64,000 bases of DNA from an uncultured bacterium. GTDB lineage: Bacteria; Bacillota; Clostridia; Oscillospirales; Ruminococcaceae. The stretch is from contig CAKXHL010000002.1 of the NCBI GenBank assembly GCA_934875375.1, forward strand, positions 197,359-261,358, written 5' to 3'. The notes beneath the pieces are model-generated. The model was not told the DNA's origin, searched no databases, and was given only the letters and a program-made list of their open reading frames with translations. Numbering within the stretch: position 1 is the stretch's first letter; each line of letters begins with the position of its first letter. Below, piece after piece: positions 1 to 8,817 of the stretch. The position numbers were made by a program, and so were the translations under genes.

Positions 1-51
1 TAGGCCATGGTAGAATAAAGGGCAGTATAGACCATTGGAGGTTTTAAAGCT

Positions 52-635
52 ATGCGCATCCCCTGTCTTGAAACAAAAAGGCTAATATTGAGAAGCTTTA
101 CAGAGGACGACACGGACGCTTTGTATTTGCTTTTAAGCGATCAAGAGGTTAATACATTTCTGCCATGGTTTCCCGTAAAAAACAAGGCAGAAGCAAATCA
201 GTTTTACAAGGAACGGTTAGCAGCTTCTAACAAAGCGGAACCGCCCTATTCGTATGCGATTTGTTTCAAAGAAGATCCACGCCCCATCGGCTATGTCACA
301 GTCGGGATGGATGACAGCTACGATTTCGGCTATGCGCTTCGAAAGGAATTTTGGCATAAGGGATTGGTCACAGAAGCAAGCCGGGCTGTTGTTGCGCAGT
401 TAATGAAGACGGCGTGCCCTACATCACAGCCACACATGACAAAAATAATCCCCGCAGCAGCGGCGTCATGAAACAACTGGGGATGAAGTATCAATATTCG
501 TATGAAGAGCAGTGGCAGCCAAAAAATATTCCGGTTATCTTTCGAATGTATCAGCTGAATCTCGACGAAGACCAAACGAGGGTATATCGAAAATACTGGG
601 ATCATTCGGTGGTGCATTTTATAGAAGAAATTTAA
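52..635 (+). pseudogene. GNAT (RimJ/RimL-like) N-acetyltransferase, frameshifted
   Basis: The first part (52 to about 400) reads MRIPCLETKRLILRSFTEDD and continues through a typical RimJ/RimL acetyltransferase N-terminus with an IGYV-type strand. The second part (about 399 to 635) continues in another frame with VNEDGVPYITATHDKNNPRS and VMKQLGMKYQYSYEE, the usual C-terminal acetyl-CoA-binding half. Joining them needs one extra base near 399, so the gene has lost one base. Together they make about 194 residues, normal for the family. The start has a GGAGG site about 10 bases upstream. Acetyl-CoA-dependent N-acetylation is the family role; the substrate is unknown. It is a recent pseudogene or a sequencing error, since both halves remain well conserved. 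Confidence 0.8.
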
Positions 636-804
636 GCCGCTTTCTGCAAGCAGCTACCTGCGCAAGTGTGTTGACAAAAAGCAATCGGCACATCGGCCTG
701 CCCAAAAGAGAAGGCCGTTTTCCTTTTTTCAAAATCCCCCCGTCCAGCGCAGAGAAAGGCCTTTGCCGGTTCATACTATCCCCACGCATAAAAGGAGTTG
801 TAAA

Positions 805-1320
805 ATGAGAACCAAAACAGTAGCCGTGCTGCCGTATGACCCGGCATGGAAAGAGGCATTTGAACGAATAAAAGCACCACTTTGGGAGCGCCTACAAACT
901 TGGCTTTCAGCGGTTGAACATGTGGGGAGCACCTCGGTAGAAGGGCTTTGGGCCAAACCGATCATTGATTTGGATCTGGTTTTGAAAGAGCCCGGATTTT
1001 TTCCGCAGGTCAAACAGGAACTGGCACTGCTGGGATACTTCCACGAAGGGGATCTCGGCATCCCGCAGCGGGAGGCGTTCGCCTATCAAGACAAGCCGGA
1101 TCTCATGGCGCATCACCTGTATGTCTGTCCGCCGGATTCTTTGGAACTGCGCCGGCATCTGACCTTTCGGGATTATCTACGGACGCATCCGACAGAAGCC
1201 CGCAAATACAGCGAGGTCAAACGGCAGGCGGCAGCTTTGTTTCCCCATGACATCGACGGCTATATGGCCCAAAAAGACGCTTGTGTAAAAGAACTATACC
1301 AAAAGTGCGGCTTGCTCTGA
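805..1320 (+). CDS. GrpB family protein (UPF0157, nucleotidyltransferase fold)
   Basis: 171 residues. The motif VEHVGSTSVEGLWAKPIIDLDLVL near residues 35-60 is the hallmark of the GrpB/UPF0157 family, a minimal nucleotidyltransferase-like fold with GST and DxD-like residues. The C-terminal half (LRRHLTFRDYLRTHP and the AALFPHDIDGYMAQKDAC segment) also fits. I chose the ATG at 805 because AAAGGAG lies 8 bases before it; longer upstream readings lack a site. The biochemical function of these stand-alone proteins is not established. It lies alone between the broken acetyltransferase and a symporter, with no obvious functional link. Confidence 0.88.
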   Translation: MRTKTVAVLPYDPAWKEAFERIKAPLWERLQTWLSAVEHVGSTSVEGLWAKPIIDLDLVLKEPGFFPQVKQELALLGYFHEGDLGIPQREAFAYQDKPDLMAHHLYVCPPDSLELRRHLTFRDYLRTHPTEARKYSEVKRQAAALFPHDIDGYMAQKDACVKELYQKCGLL

Positions 1321-1497
1321 CCGATTCGGCAGGTACCGATTTTCGTCAACCGTGAAAAATCCTTTGCTTTTGGTTGCATCTTAGGCCGTTTTGTGGCATG
1401 ATAAAAGTTGTGTTCGCAAAAAAGTGAATGTTTGTCCGCGACAAAAAGACAAGCAGTGCTTTTTTGTCAACAGAAAAATAGAAGAAGGTGGAATAAC

Positions 1498-2856
1498 ATG
1501 GAAAAAGCAAACCGAGGCTCCTTTTCCGGCAAGGTCGGCTTTGTTCTCGCGGCAGCCGGCTCGGCAGTGGGGTTGGGAAATATTTGGCGGTTCCCCTATT
1601 TGGCAGCCAAATACGGCGGCGGTATTTTTTTGTTGGTTTACATCATTTTGGCACTTACACTGGGCTTTGCACTGATGACGGCAGAAATTGCGATCGGACG
1701 AAAAACAGGATTGTCCGCGATTGGAGCCTATGGGGCTTTAAACCGGAAATTTTCCTTTCTCGGCGTTTTAACGGCGGTGATTCCGGTGATTATTCTGCCC
1801 TATTATTCGGTAATTGGAGGATGGGTGCTGAAATATCTGGCGGTCTTTTTGTCCGGCGCCGAAACCCATGCCGCGCAGGACGGATATTTTTTAGGGTATG
1901 TTGCGCAGCCTTATCAGCCGCTGCTCTGGTTTCTGCTTTTTATCGGGATTACTTTTGTAGTGGTTTTGCTCGGTGTAGAAAAGGGTGTGGAAAAGTGCAG
2001 CAAAATCATGATGCCCTTTTTAGTCGTTCTGTCCATCGTCATCGCAATTTTTGTAGTCTGTCAGCCCGGCGCTATGGATGGAGTAGCCTATTATCTAAAT
2101 CCTGATTTTTCCAAATTCACACCGATGACCGTACTGGCCGCCATGGGGCAGCTGTTCTATTCCATGTCCCTGGCAATGGGGATTATGGTCACCTATGGCT
2201 CTTATATGAAAAAAGATGTAAATCTGGATCATGCGGTCCAGCAGATCGAAATTTTTGATACTGGCATCGCGTTGATCGCCGGCTTAATGATTGTCCCGGC
2301 GGTATATCTTTTCTCCGGCGGCGACGAGTCAGCGATGCAGGCCGGGTCTGGGCTGATGTTTATCACTTTGCCGAAGGTATTCGCCGGCATGCCGTTTGGC
2401 ACAGCGATCGGCGCGATCTTTTTCCTTCTGGTATTGTTTGCCGCTTTGACCTCTTCGATTTCCCTGATGGAGACAGTCGTCTCCATCATTCGGGACAAAA
2501 CCAGCCTGTCGCGCCGTAAGGCCGCATTCCTCACTTTGGGAGTCAGTGTTCTGCTTGGGATTCCATCTTCTCTCGGCTTTGGGCTTTGGTCTAAAATCAA
2601 ACCATTGGGCATGACGATTTTGGATTTCTTCGATTTTATCAGCAATTCCATTTTAATGCCGGTGGTCGCTTTCCTGACCTGCATCTTCGTCGTCTGGTTT
2701 GTTGGGTTGCAAAGCATTGTGGATGAAATCAAGCTGTCTTCCCCGTTTAAGCGGGAAAAAATGTTTCGTGTGATAATTCAGTATATTGCACCGGTTTGTA
2801 TCGTGCTGATTCTTGTCAGTTCGGTTCTCAATAGCCTTGGCGTAATTAAAATTTAG
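1498..2856 (+). CDS. Sodium-dependent transporter, NSS/SNF family (LeuT-like)
   Basis: 452 residues with about 11-12 hydrophobic segments. The N-terminal stretch SAVGLGNIWRFPYLAAKYGG is the NSS family signature in transmembrane helix 1, where Na+ and substrate bind. Bacterial members import amino acids or related solutes with sodium. The protein ends with a helix (YIAPVCIVLILVSSVLNSLG) and a short tail. ATG 1498 is preceded by GAAGAAGGTGG. The 5' region 1321-1497 holds no gene. A strong terminator follows immediately (2873-2912), so this is a monocistronic unit. Substrate cannot be told from sequence. Confidence 0.93.
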   Translation: MEKANRGSFSGKVGFVLAAAGSAVGLGNIWRFPYLAAKYGGGIFLLVYIILALTLGFALMTAEIAIGRKTGLSAIGAYGALNRKFSFLGVLTAVIPVIILPYYSVIGGWVLKYLAVFLSGAETHAAQDGYFLGYVAQPYQPLLWFLLFIGITFVVVLLGVEKGVEKCSKIMMPFLVVLSIVIAIFVVCQPGAMDGVAYYLNPDFSKFTPMTVLAAMGQLFYSMSLAMGIMVTYGSYMKKDVNLDHAVQQIEIFDTGIALIAGLMIVPAVYLFSGGDESAMQAGSGLMFITLPKVFAGMPFGTAIGAIFFLLVLFAALTSSISLMETVVSIIRDKTSLSRRKAAFLTLGVSVLLGIPSSLGFGLWSKIKPLGMTILDFFDFISNSILMPVVAFLTCIFVVWFVGLQSIVDEIKLSSPFKREKMFRVIIQYIAPVCIVLILVSSVLNSLGVIKI

Positions 2857-2872
2857 GGCAGCAGCCCAAAAT

Positions 2873-2912
2873 AAAAAAGCCTTGCTTTCCGACAGAAAGC
2901 AAGGCTTTTTTA
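2873..2912. terminator. Bidirectional intrinsic terminator
   Basis: AAAAAAGCCTTGCTTTC, a 5-base loop and the exact complement followed by T's. The stem has A-run and T-run arms, so it can end the symporter transcript on plus and any transcript arriving on minus. Confidence 0.92.
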
Positions 2913-2914
2913 TT

Positions 2915-3290
2915 AAGTTTTTCTAGGCTTTTCTCTGTTTGAACAGGAACGCCGTAGCCGCTCCTGCGGCGGAGATCTGGCTTTCTCTTTGCAGAGCTTC
3001 CACGAACAGCGGATGCCATTCGTCCTCCGGCTGCTTTGCTTAATTGCTTTGATTCGCGTGAATAGATGGCAGAATCCACGGCGGACCATTGACCCTCGGT
3101 ATCCAATCCGCGTATAACAGAGTGGCCAATGCCGGGAAACTGTTATACTGAGGCTCTGCCCTCACGCCTGAAAAATATTTTGTGATCTTATTTTTGCTCT
3201 TGACAAGAGGTCACTTCATAACAGCAAGCACAGCGGAAACAAGAAGGCAATGAGCGGAAACTGCCTTATAATAAATATTTGCTTGCTTTC
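2915..3290. other. Intergenic stretch with a possible decayed minus-strand gene tail
   Basis: No intact gene is seen. On the minus strand, 3039 down to the TAG at 2924-2926 reads protein-like (EDEWHPLFVEALQRES, then AAGAATAFLFKQRKA) and ends just before the bidirectional terminator, as a real gene end would. An in-frame TAA lies just upstream and I do not recognise the family. A weak hairpin at 3244-3267 (AAGGCA/TGCCTT) could end the leftward lipoprotein transcripts. Confidence 0.35.
3244..3267 (-). terminator. Weak hairpin after the left-arm lipoprotein cluster
   Basis: Minus strand AAGGCA, 12-base loop, TGCCTT, followed by CTTGTTTCC. The stem is only 6 bp and the T-run is poor, but it sits right after the stop of the last leftward gene. 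Confidence 0.3.
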
Positions 3291-4598
3291 TTATCCTACG
3301 GCCTGCGTCAACACACAGGCTGTTGTATCCTGCGACATAAACGGCAGGCAGATGCCGTTTTCGCCCGTACCAATCAGCAGTTCCGTACCGCTGGGACTGA
3401 TGAGGAAGGGATATGTCTCACGCCTATATGTCAAACCGTCCATGAGGTCGTAGTTTTTGCCGTCGATGAGGGTTAGGCTGAGGGTCACATAGCTGGGCCC
3501 GTCGAGGACGGTTTGAATCGTCCAGGAACCGCTCCATACCTCTTCAAAGTCATCAGCATCCTCGTAAATCCACTCCAACTCGACCGTACCGCCTGTTTCA
3601 TCACCGGGGTAGAACCGCAGGGAGAAGTATGCGTTGCGATTATACGCTCCTGTTGCCTTTTCTGTTATCCATCCCATCCCATAGTTTTTCGATCCGGCCA
3701 GGCCGAGGGCCGTCATCCCCTCCCAATTGGCGGCGAGCCATGGCGAAAGCTCCGCCTGGACGCCTTGCCAGCCATACTCTGTAAAGTCACCGGGGATGTA
3801 GCTGCCGTCGGGCGCGATGGTTGGAACAAGGTGGAACTGTTCGTCAAGACACGGATACCAGCTGGTGGTATTTCCATAGCTGTCGGTAACCACGACCTGT
3901 GTGTCGGCCAGCGTCGGCACATCGTCCAGATTGGCAAAGAGCAGGACCGGATCGCCGCTTTCCGACCGGTAGAGGACCTCGGTGATCTCTTCTGTCTGGG
4001 TGTCCCCATTCCACTGCACCCGGTTGATGGCGACGGTGGCGTTTTTGTCCACCGGTGCGATACAGTACAGGTGTCCCGCACGGCCAACGATGCGCTCTCC
4101 GCCGATCTCCCCGATAAAGGGGTATTCTGCCAACATCCCGCTGTTGGTTTCCTGTAGCCATTTGGGGAAGCCTGTTGCAAATGCTTCCTCAAACAGTCCG
4201 CCCACATAGCCCAGATAGGCTGCGCCGAAGGTCATCCCCGGGAAATTCATTTTCTCCCGCAGCCAGATCAGAGAGTCTTTCCCTTCCGCTGTTTCAACAT
4301 ACTGAGGCGGGTCCAAATTGTAGGGATCATTCTGACTGCTGCCATTGCTCGGGAAGGTTCCCTGATTTTTTTCCGGGGGCTTCTGGGTCCCGGCGCTCTC
4401 GCTGGGAGCCGTACTTTCACTGGGGGTGGCCTCCTTCTCCGGGGGTTCCCCTTCGGATTCCTTCCCCTTGCCGCTCATCTGCGGCAGATCCAGCTGATTC
4501 AGCAGTTCCTGCGGATTCACTGCGCAGCCACAAAGGGACAGCACAATGGCCAGAGCCAACAGAAAGGATGGTAATTTGATTTGTATTCCATGTTTCAT
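3291..4598 (-). CDS. Large secreted lipoprotein, paralogue of the gene at 22162
   Basis: 435 residues. ATG 4598 has AAAGGAG upstream. A signal peptide (LPSFLLALAIVLSL) ends in a lipobox-like LCGC, followed by a Glu/Pro/Ser-rich linker (about residues 45-95) and a folded domain of about 330 residues. I recognise no named family. It is clearly paralogous to 22162-23370: both contain an FLGYV/YLGYV strand, a G-H-x-LYC-x-x-P segment, and LYRSESGDPVLL here against LYQSDSGDPILL there, and both end in a Trp-rich beta region. It is the last gene of the leftward cluster. The likely location is the outer face of the membrane; a sensory or wall-associated role is inference. Confidence 0.8.
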   Translation of the reverse strand: MKHGIQIKLPSFLLALAIVLSLCGCAVNPQELLNQLDLPQMSGKGKESEGEPPEKEATPSESTAPSESAGTQKPPEKNQGTFPSNGSSQNDPYNLDPPQYVETAEGKDSLIWLREKMNFPGMTFGAAYLGYVGGLFEEAFATGFPKWLQETNSGMLAEYPFIGEIGGERIVGRAGHLYCIAPVDKNATVAINRVQWNGDTQTEEITEVLYRSESGDPVLLFANLDDVPTLADTQVVVTDSYGNTTSWYPCLDEQFHLVPTIAPDGSYIPGDFTEYGWQGVQAELSPWLAANWEGMTALGLAGSKNYGMGWITEKATGAYNRNAYFSLRFYPGDETGGTVELEWIYEDADDFEEVWSGSWTIQTVLDGPSYVTLSLTLIDGKNYDLMDGLTYRRETYPFLISPSGTELLIGTGENGICLPFMSQDTTACVLTQAVG

Positions 4599-4681
4599 TG
4601 CAGGTCTCCTTTCCCCATGTTTGGATTTGTTCAGCATCGTCGATGCCGACTGTTTTGCGTTTTGGCCGGCTTCTCGTTCTT

Positions 4682-5590
4682 TTATTCTGGGCAGGTATTG
4701 GCTTGGGCCAGCGAATAAAAAGCGCCGGCCAGCTCATCCCCGGCGTCTATGGGGGCGTATATGGAACTGCCGTCCATAAACCGGAAGGAAGTCTGGTAGG
4801 TCGTTTCGTCTAAAAGAACGATACCGTCATCGGGAGGCTGTTCATATTGTTTCACCTTGTTGACGAGTTGCTGTTCCTTGGCGATCCGGAGGATCTCCTC
4901 TGCGGCGTCATCTTCAATCCGCAGCCCTTTCACTTCCGTATGGGCTCCGCTGCGGTGGATTGCAGCGTCAAAGGAAAAAAACCAATGATTTCCATCCTTT
5001 TCGAGCGTAAAGGAGTAAGAAGAGGAATGATCCATGCAGCTCCTGTTAATAGAAACGGCCTTCATTTCCGCATTCTCAGCCGCCTGATGGTGCTTGTCGG
5101 CGAGGGCATAGAGATAATCCAGGGCCTGCTCGCTGATGGAGGTTTCCTTCCTGATGCTGTTCCCATCCGTGAAAGTCATCCCGGAACTGCGCGCCGGCGC
5201 ATCGGATATATGGATAAAACGTGTCCAAACCGGCTTGCGATATCTCCTGAGCCGCGCGATCTCGTCTGTTTCACGAAGGATCGCAAGGAATCCTTCCACA
5301 TCCGCAGCCGGGATCGGAAAAGGGCCGAAGGATGTATAATGGTTTTTCCGGTCACCAACAGGGCAGCTTGCGGAGAAGAGCCAGTTTCCATCCTCTTTGC
5401 GCAGAGCGAAAGCGTACACGGGGTTTCGTTCCGCACCGTAATAAGATGTATCGAACGAAACGATCTCATGGAGAGCAGGGTTTTCCCCCTTGATGCAGCC
5501 AAAAATCCCGGAAAGCAGCAAGACAATGGACACGGCGATCACCACTCCGTATAGAAGATGTTTTTTCTTTTTTATCGTTTTATGGCACAT
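4682..5590 (-). CDS. Membrane-anchored hypothetical protein with duplicated domain
   Basis: 302 residues starting MCHKTIKKKKHLL, with one hydrophobic segment (GVVIAVSIVLLLSGIFGC) that acts as signal anchor or lipoprotein signal (C at the IFGC end). The rest is extracytoplasmic. Two similar halves can be seen: YAFALRKEDGNWLFSASC in the first and YSFTLEKDGNHWFFSFDA in the second, each followed by a segment ending FTDGNSI or FMDGSSI. This suggests an internal duplication. ATG 5590 is preceded by GAAAGAAGGGG. No family is recognised. It lies in the left-arm lipoprotein cluster between two other lipoproteins. Confidence 0.7.
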   Translation of the reverse strand: MCHKTIKKKKHLLYGVVIAVSIVLLLSGIFGCIKGENPALHEIVSFDTSYYGAERNPVYAFALRKEDGNWLFSASCPVGDRKNHYTSFGPFPIPAADVEGFLAILRETDEIARLRRYRKPVWTRFIHISDAPARSSGMTFTDGNSIRKETSISEQALDYLYALADKHHQAAENAEMKAVSINRSCMDHSSSYSFTLEKDGNHWFFSFDAAIHRSGAHTEVKGLRIEDDAAEEILRIAKEQQLVNKVKQYEQPPDDGIVLLDETTYQTSFRFMDGSSIYAPIDAGDELAGAFYSLAQANTCPE

Positions 5591-5697
5591 AGAGGCCCCT
5601 TCTTTCCTGACACGCGGGGGGAAGGACATGGCTCCTGCCGCCTCCCACCGAAGCCCGGCTTTTCTGAAACCTGTGCTGGTACCCATGGCGCCGGACG

Positions 5698-6588
5698 TTA
5701 TTGCTGGGGTGCAGTCCGGAGGTAGGTGCTGGCGCCGACGAGAATGACCTGCTCCCCGGAGGAAGGATTTCGGCGGTCATACAAAATCTCCATCTTTTCC
5801 GCTGAGGAGCCGTCGCCAACCAGTTGAATCTCGATGGGATTTGGGATTTCTTTTCCCGTTTCATCCATATAGATTTTTTGATACATGGAGGGAGTGGATT
5901 CTTCATATGCGGACTTGGCAATCATGCGGCGGGAGCAGCTCCATTTCTGTTTTGGGTCATCGAACCACAGCTCCTCCACAATCAGCTTTGTCCCGTCCGG
6001 GTCCAGGGAAAATACCCATTTCCGCAGGCCGTCCCGGGAGATCCAGGCACCCTCCAGCAAGGCAAAGTGCCGCTGGCTCTCCCAGGTTTTGGCCGACTGT
6101 TTTGCTTTTGCCTGCGCTTCTAATTCATCCTCGCTGTAATACCGCTCCGTATCGCCCGTTTTCATCCACCCATAGTCATACCAGAACAGATCGGCCAGCC
6201 ACGCAAACTGAGGGGAATCCAGATAGCGCAGACGATAAATCACATCGTAATCCCTGTCCGCAATCTCCAGGCCGCTGATCCTCTCTGCAAAGTCCGCCTG
6301 GATGGTGAGAACGCCTTTTTCAAATACAGGCTCAAATTCGCCGCCAAGATCCTCAAAATTCGCATCAAAGCACCTGACTGGAGCGCCTTGCAGATTTGCT
6401 CCCTTGTAATAAAGCTTCATTTTGCCCGGGACGTAAACAGTTTTGGTAATATGCCGGATCCGAAAGGCATCAGAAAGCGCGGTTTCCGGGTATGAATACA
6501 TAACCGGATCGCTGCCCTGCTTACAGGCGGAAAGGCCAAGAAAACATGTCAGGAGGCTAATTGCGATAATAACAATGTCTCTTTTCAC
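5698..6588 (-). CDS. Lipoprotein of unknown function
   Basis: 296 residues with a GTG start at 6588 behind AAAGGTGGG. The signal peptide MKRDIVIIAISLLTCFLG ends in a good lipobox LSAC. The mature part has a charged helix (about residues 150-170, EDELEAQAKAKQSAKTW) followed by a beta-rich C-terminal region (LEGAWISRDGLRKWVFSLD) that resembles the lipocalin-like 'G-x-W ... F' pattern of small clostridial lipoproteins. I do not recognise a family. Cotranscription with its neighbours is likely because all are on minus with short gaps. Confidence 0.72.
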   Translation of the reverse strand: MKRDIVIIAISLLTCFLGLSACKQGSDPVMYSYPETALSDAFRIRHITKTVYVPGKMKLYYKGANLQGAPVRCFDANFEDLGGEFEPVFEKGVLTIQADFAERISGLEIADRDYDVIYRLRYLDSPQFAWLADLFWYDYGWMKTGDTERYYSEDELEAQAKAKQSAKTWESQRHFALLEGAWISRDGLRKWVFSLDPDGTKLIVEELWFDDPKQKWSCSRRMIAKSAYEESTPSMYQKIYMDETGKEIPNPIEIQLVGDGSSAEKMEILYDRRNPSSGEQVILVGASTYLRTAPQQ

Positions 6589-6650
6589 GGTGTCCCACCT
6601 TTCCCCAATAGCCGAAGGCTCCCGCCCCGTTTGGAGCGGGAGCCATTCCC

Positions 6651-8027
6651 TTAACCGCTGACCGTATAAACACCCGACTCGTCTTCATCGAAGTTGACGT
6701 AGATAAAGTGGTTTGGGTTTTCTGACGAGATCCACTTGTAGTAACGCTTATTTACCTTCATGTGGTCGCTGTACTCTTCCTTGACGAACTCGCCTTCCAC
6801 GCCGAAATAATCCACTATCTCTTCGTAGGTGGTGTTGAAAATGTCCTTGGCCACCTCATTCATCCATACATAACCCTTTTGTACCTATTCTTCGGTCACG
6901 ATACCATCCCCTCCGGATGTGTTTCCAGCCCGGTCCGATGCCGGGGTGCTGTTATTGCCGCTTCACGCCGGAGCGTCAGCGCCGATGCTGTCGGGCATGG
7001 GTTTGCCCTCGTCGATCAGAGGTACATACCAATCGTTATAGTGGGCGGGGAAATTCGCTTCATCCATATCGATTTCCCAGTAGGTGCCCCAGCGGCGCAG
7101 GATGATATCATAGGTGAACGCATCTGCGCCGTTTTCATAGTCGCCGGAGATAATTATGGTGTCCACAAAATCCACCAGGCCCGGATCAACGATCCAGTCC
7201 GCGTGCTCCAGGGCCATATCGGTGAAGTAGCCGCCCTCAGACATAATCGTGCCGTACGCGGTGGTTCCGTCTTCATTCAGGCTCACCGCTGCCGAAGCCA
7301 TCGGCTCTGCCTTGGTGTAGTCTTCGTCCCAGAGGGTGACGGTGCCCATACAATCTTCGCCGATGTCAATCGCACCGCAGATATCCCAGGATTGTCCTTC
7401 CATGCCCGCATCTGCGTAATAACCTGAGCAGCCGGTCATAGTCCAACAGCCGTACCAGTCGCCGTTCCACCAATCGAGCATGAGATCGCCAGTTCCGGCA
7501 GTCGGTAGGGATATAGCGCTACCAGATGCACTGTTTCCGGCGGATCCATGGTTGAGTTCGGATGGGTCAATGGTAATTTTGCCGCTTTTACTGCCAAACG
7601 CCTCCTCGAAGGTTACTTCCACTTCGCTTGCCCCATCATTTAGGACAAAAGGGGTGCAAACCTCAAGGGTTTTCCCTGGTGCAACTTCCAGGTATTGGCT
7701 TTCAATCACCGTATCATAGGAGTCTGGACCGGTAAAGACTGTGGCAATCTCCAGTTCCACGCCATTCTGCATAGCTGTTTCGGAAACCGACCAGAGGTAG
7801 GATGCGTTGTCCTTGCTGTTGTTGGTGAAATCCAGCGTGATAACAAGGGCATCGTTTCCATCCGAATCCTCCATGATGCACGCGTCCTTGTAGAGAAGCG
7901 TATAATCTCCCAATTTGATCAGATTGGGATCTGTATTCTTATCCTTATTTTTGCCGCAGGCGGCAAGACTGAACAGCATAACTGCTGAAAGAAGAAGACA
8001 CAAAAGCCGACCCGTTGTGTGTTTCAT
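6651..8027 (-). pseudogene. DUF5067-like lipoprotein gene interrupted by two in-frame stops (TGA, TAG)
   Basis: Read on minus from ATG 8027, a single frame of 459 codons runs to 6651, broken only by TGA at 6963-6965 and TAG at 6885-6887. Part 1 (354 residues) has a lipobox (LAAC), a DUF5067-like immunoglobulin fold (LGDYTLLYKDACIMEDSDG, then a TNNS segment) and a second beta domain. Part 2 after the stops reads VQKGYVWMNEVAKDIFNTTY, then YFGVEGEFVKEEYSDH and YYKWISSENPNHFIYVNF, with no ATG-plus-site of its own. The linker between the stops is Ser/Gly/Pro-rich, as expected for an interdomain linker. It is either a pseudogene producing a truncated lipoprotein or a gene whose stops are read through. 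Confidence 0.8.
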
Positions 8028-8130
8028 AGTTACCTCCCGAAATCATTCAGTGATACAAAAATCTGCTGATTACCAGGCACTAAACCGTAATCGCCTAAAA
8101 CCAGGATGTGCATACCATAAATGTCCCATC

Positions 8131-8391
8131 TTACGGTTGCTTTTGGATGTAGTTACCGTCCTTGTCGGTGAACTTCCCGGTAGCGATCTTGATTAAATCA
8201 ACAAGATATCCGATGCCGAACAGGCCGAAGGTCAGCGTATAGAGAATCCCCGTACCGATCTTACCGACATAGTAGCGGTGTACGCCGATGCCGCCGCATA
8301 ACAGGCAGAGCAGCAGCGTCGTCATCCAGTCTTTTTCGCTGCACTTTCTTCCGGATATAGTTGCTTGCATATTATTGTCAAAATTTTTCAT
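8131..8391 (-). CDS. TM2 domain membrane protein
   Basis: 86 residues. After a polar N-terminus the TM2 pattern is clear: LLLCLLCGGIGVHRYYVGK (helix 1 plus the GxHRFYxGK-like turn), then GILYTLTFGLFGIGYLVDLI (helix 2 ending in the D-L segment). TM2 proteins are small two-helix membrane proteins often found beside zinc-ribbon and envelope genes; the function is unknown. ATG 8391 follows AGGAGGAATTACG. It lies between a DUF5067-like lipoprotein and a small lipoprotein in the left-arm cluster. Confidence 0.9.
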   Translation of the reverse strand: MKNFDNNMQATISGRKCSEKDWMTTLLLCLLCGGIGVHRYYVGKIGTGILYTLTFGLFGIGYLVDLIKIATGKFTDKDGNYIQKQP

Positions 8392-8457
8392 CGTAATTCC
8401 TCCTTTGAAATCAAACATCAGGTTAAAAAGTGGGAGCATGTTGCATTTCTATGTGGG

Positions 8458-8787
8458 TTATTGTTTTTCGAATGTGCCGCTGATGCCATAGCCGGAGTTC
8501 TCGTTCATGGTGAGGCTGTTGCCATCCACCGAGAAAGTATAGGTAGAAGGTTCGCTCCAACTTTCCAGCGTTACCGTGAGCTGGTCGCCGTTAATCGTAT
8601 AGGTACCGTCCTGATTCATGTAGGCGTTTTCCATAGTACACTTGCCTTTTCCATCAAAGGTCCATGTGATCACGCCGTCATATTCAAATTCGGCGGACCA
8701 GGTGCCGGCCAGCGCATCTTTGCTGCCGCAAGATGCAAGTGTCAGGAGTATAGCTATGGACAAAATAAGTGCTGCAAGCTTTTTCAT
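8458..8787 (-). CDS. Small lipoprotein, lipocalin-like/DUF5640-type
   Basis: 109 residues. Signal peptide MKKLAALILSIAILL with lipobox LASC. The mature part is a short beta-barrel-like pattern: LAGTWSAEFEYDGVITWTF, GKGKCTMENAYMNQDGTYTI, then alternating strands ending GISGTFEKQ. This G-T-W start and repeated strand pattern is typical of DUF5640/lipocalin-like clostridial lipoproteins. The start has AAAGGATG upstream. The ligand is unknown. It sits directly downstream of the DUF4428 zinc-ribbon gene. Confidence 0.8.
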   Translation of the reverse strand: MKKLAALILSIAILLTLASCGSKDALAGTWSAEFEYDGVITWTFDGKGKCTMENAYMNQDGTYTINGDQLTVTLESWSEPSTYTFSVDGNSLTMNENSGYGISGTFEKQ

Positions 8788-8817
8788 TTTACGACATCCT
8801 TTCGTTCCGTTTATCGG

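Noticed and set aside
6963..6965. TGA as a selenocysteine codon
   Set aside because: No SECIS-like hairpin was recognised after it, the surrounding residues are a Ser/Gly/Pro linker, and a TAG follows 78 bases later in the same frame.
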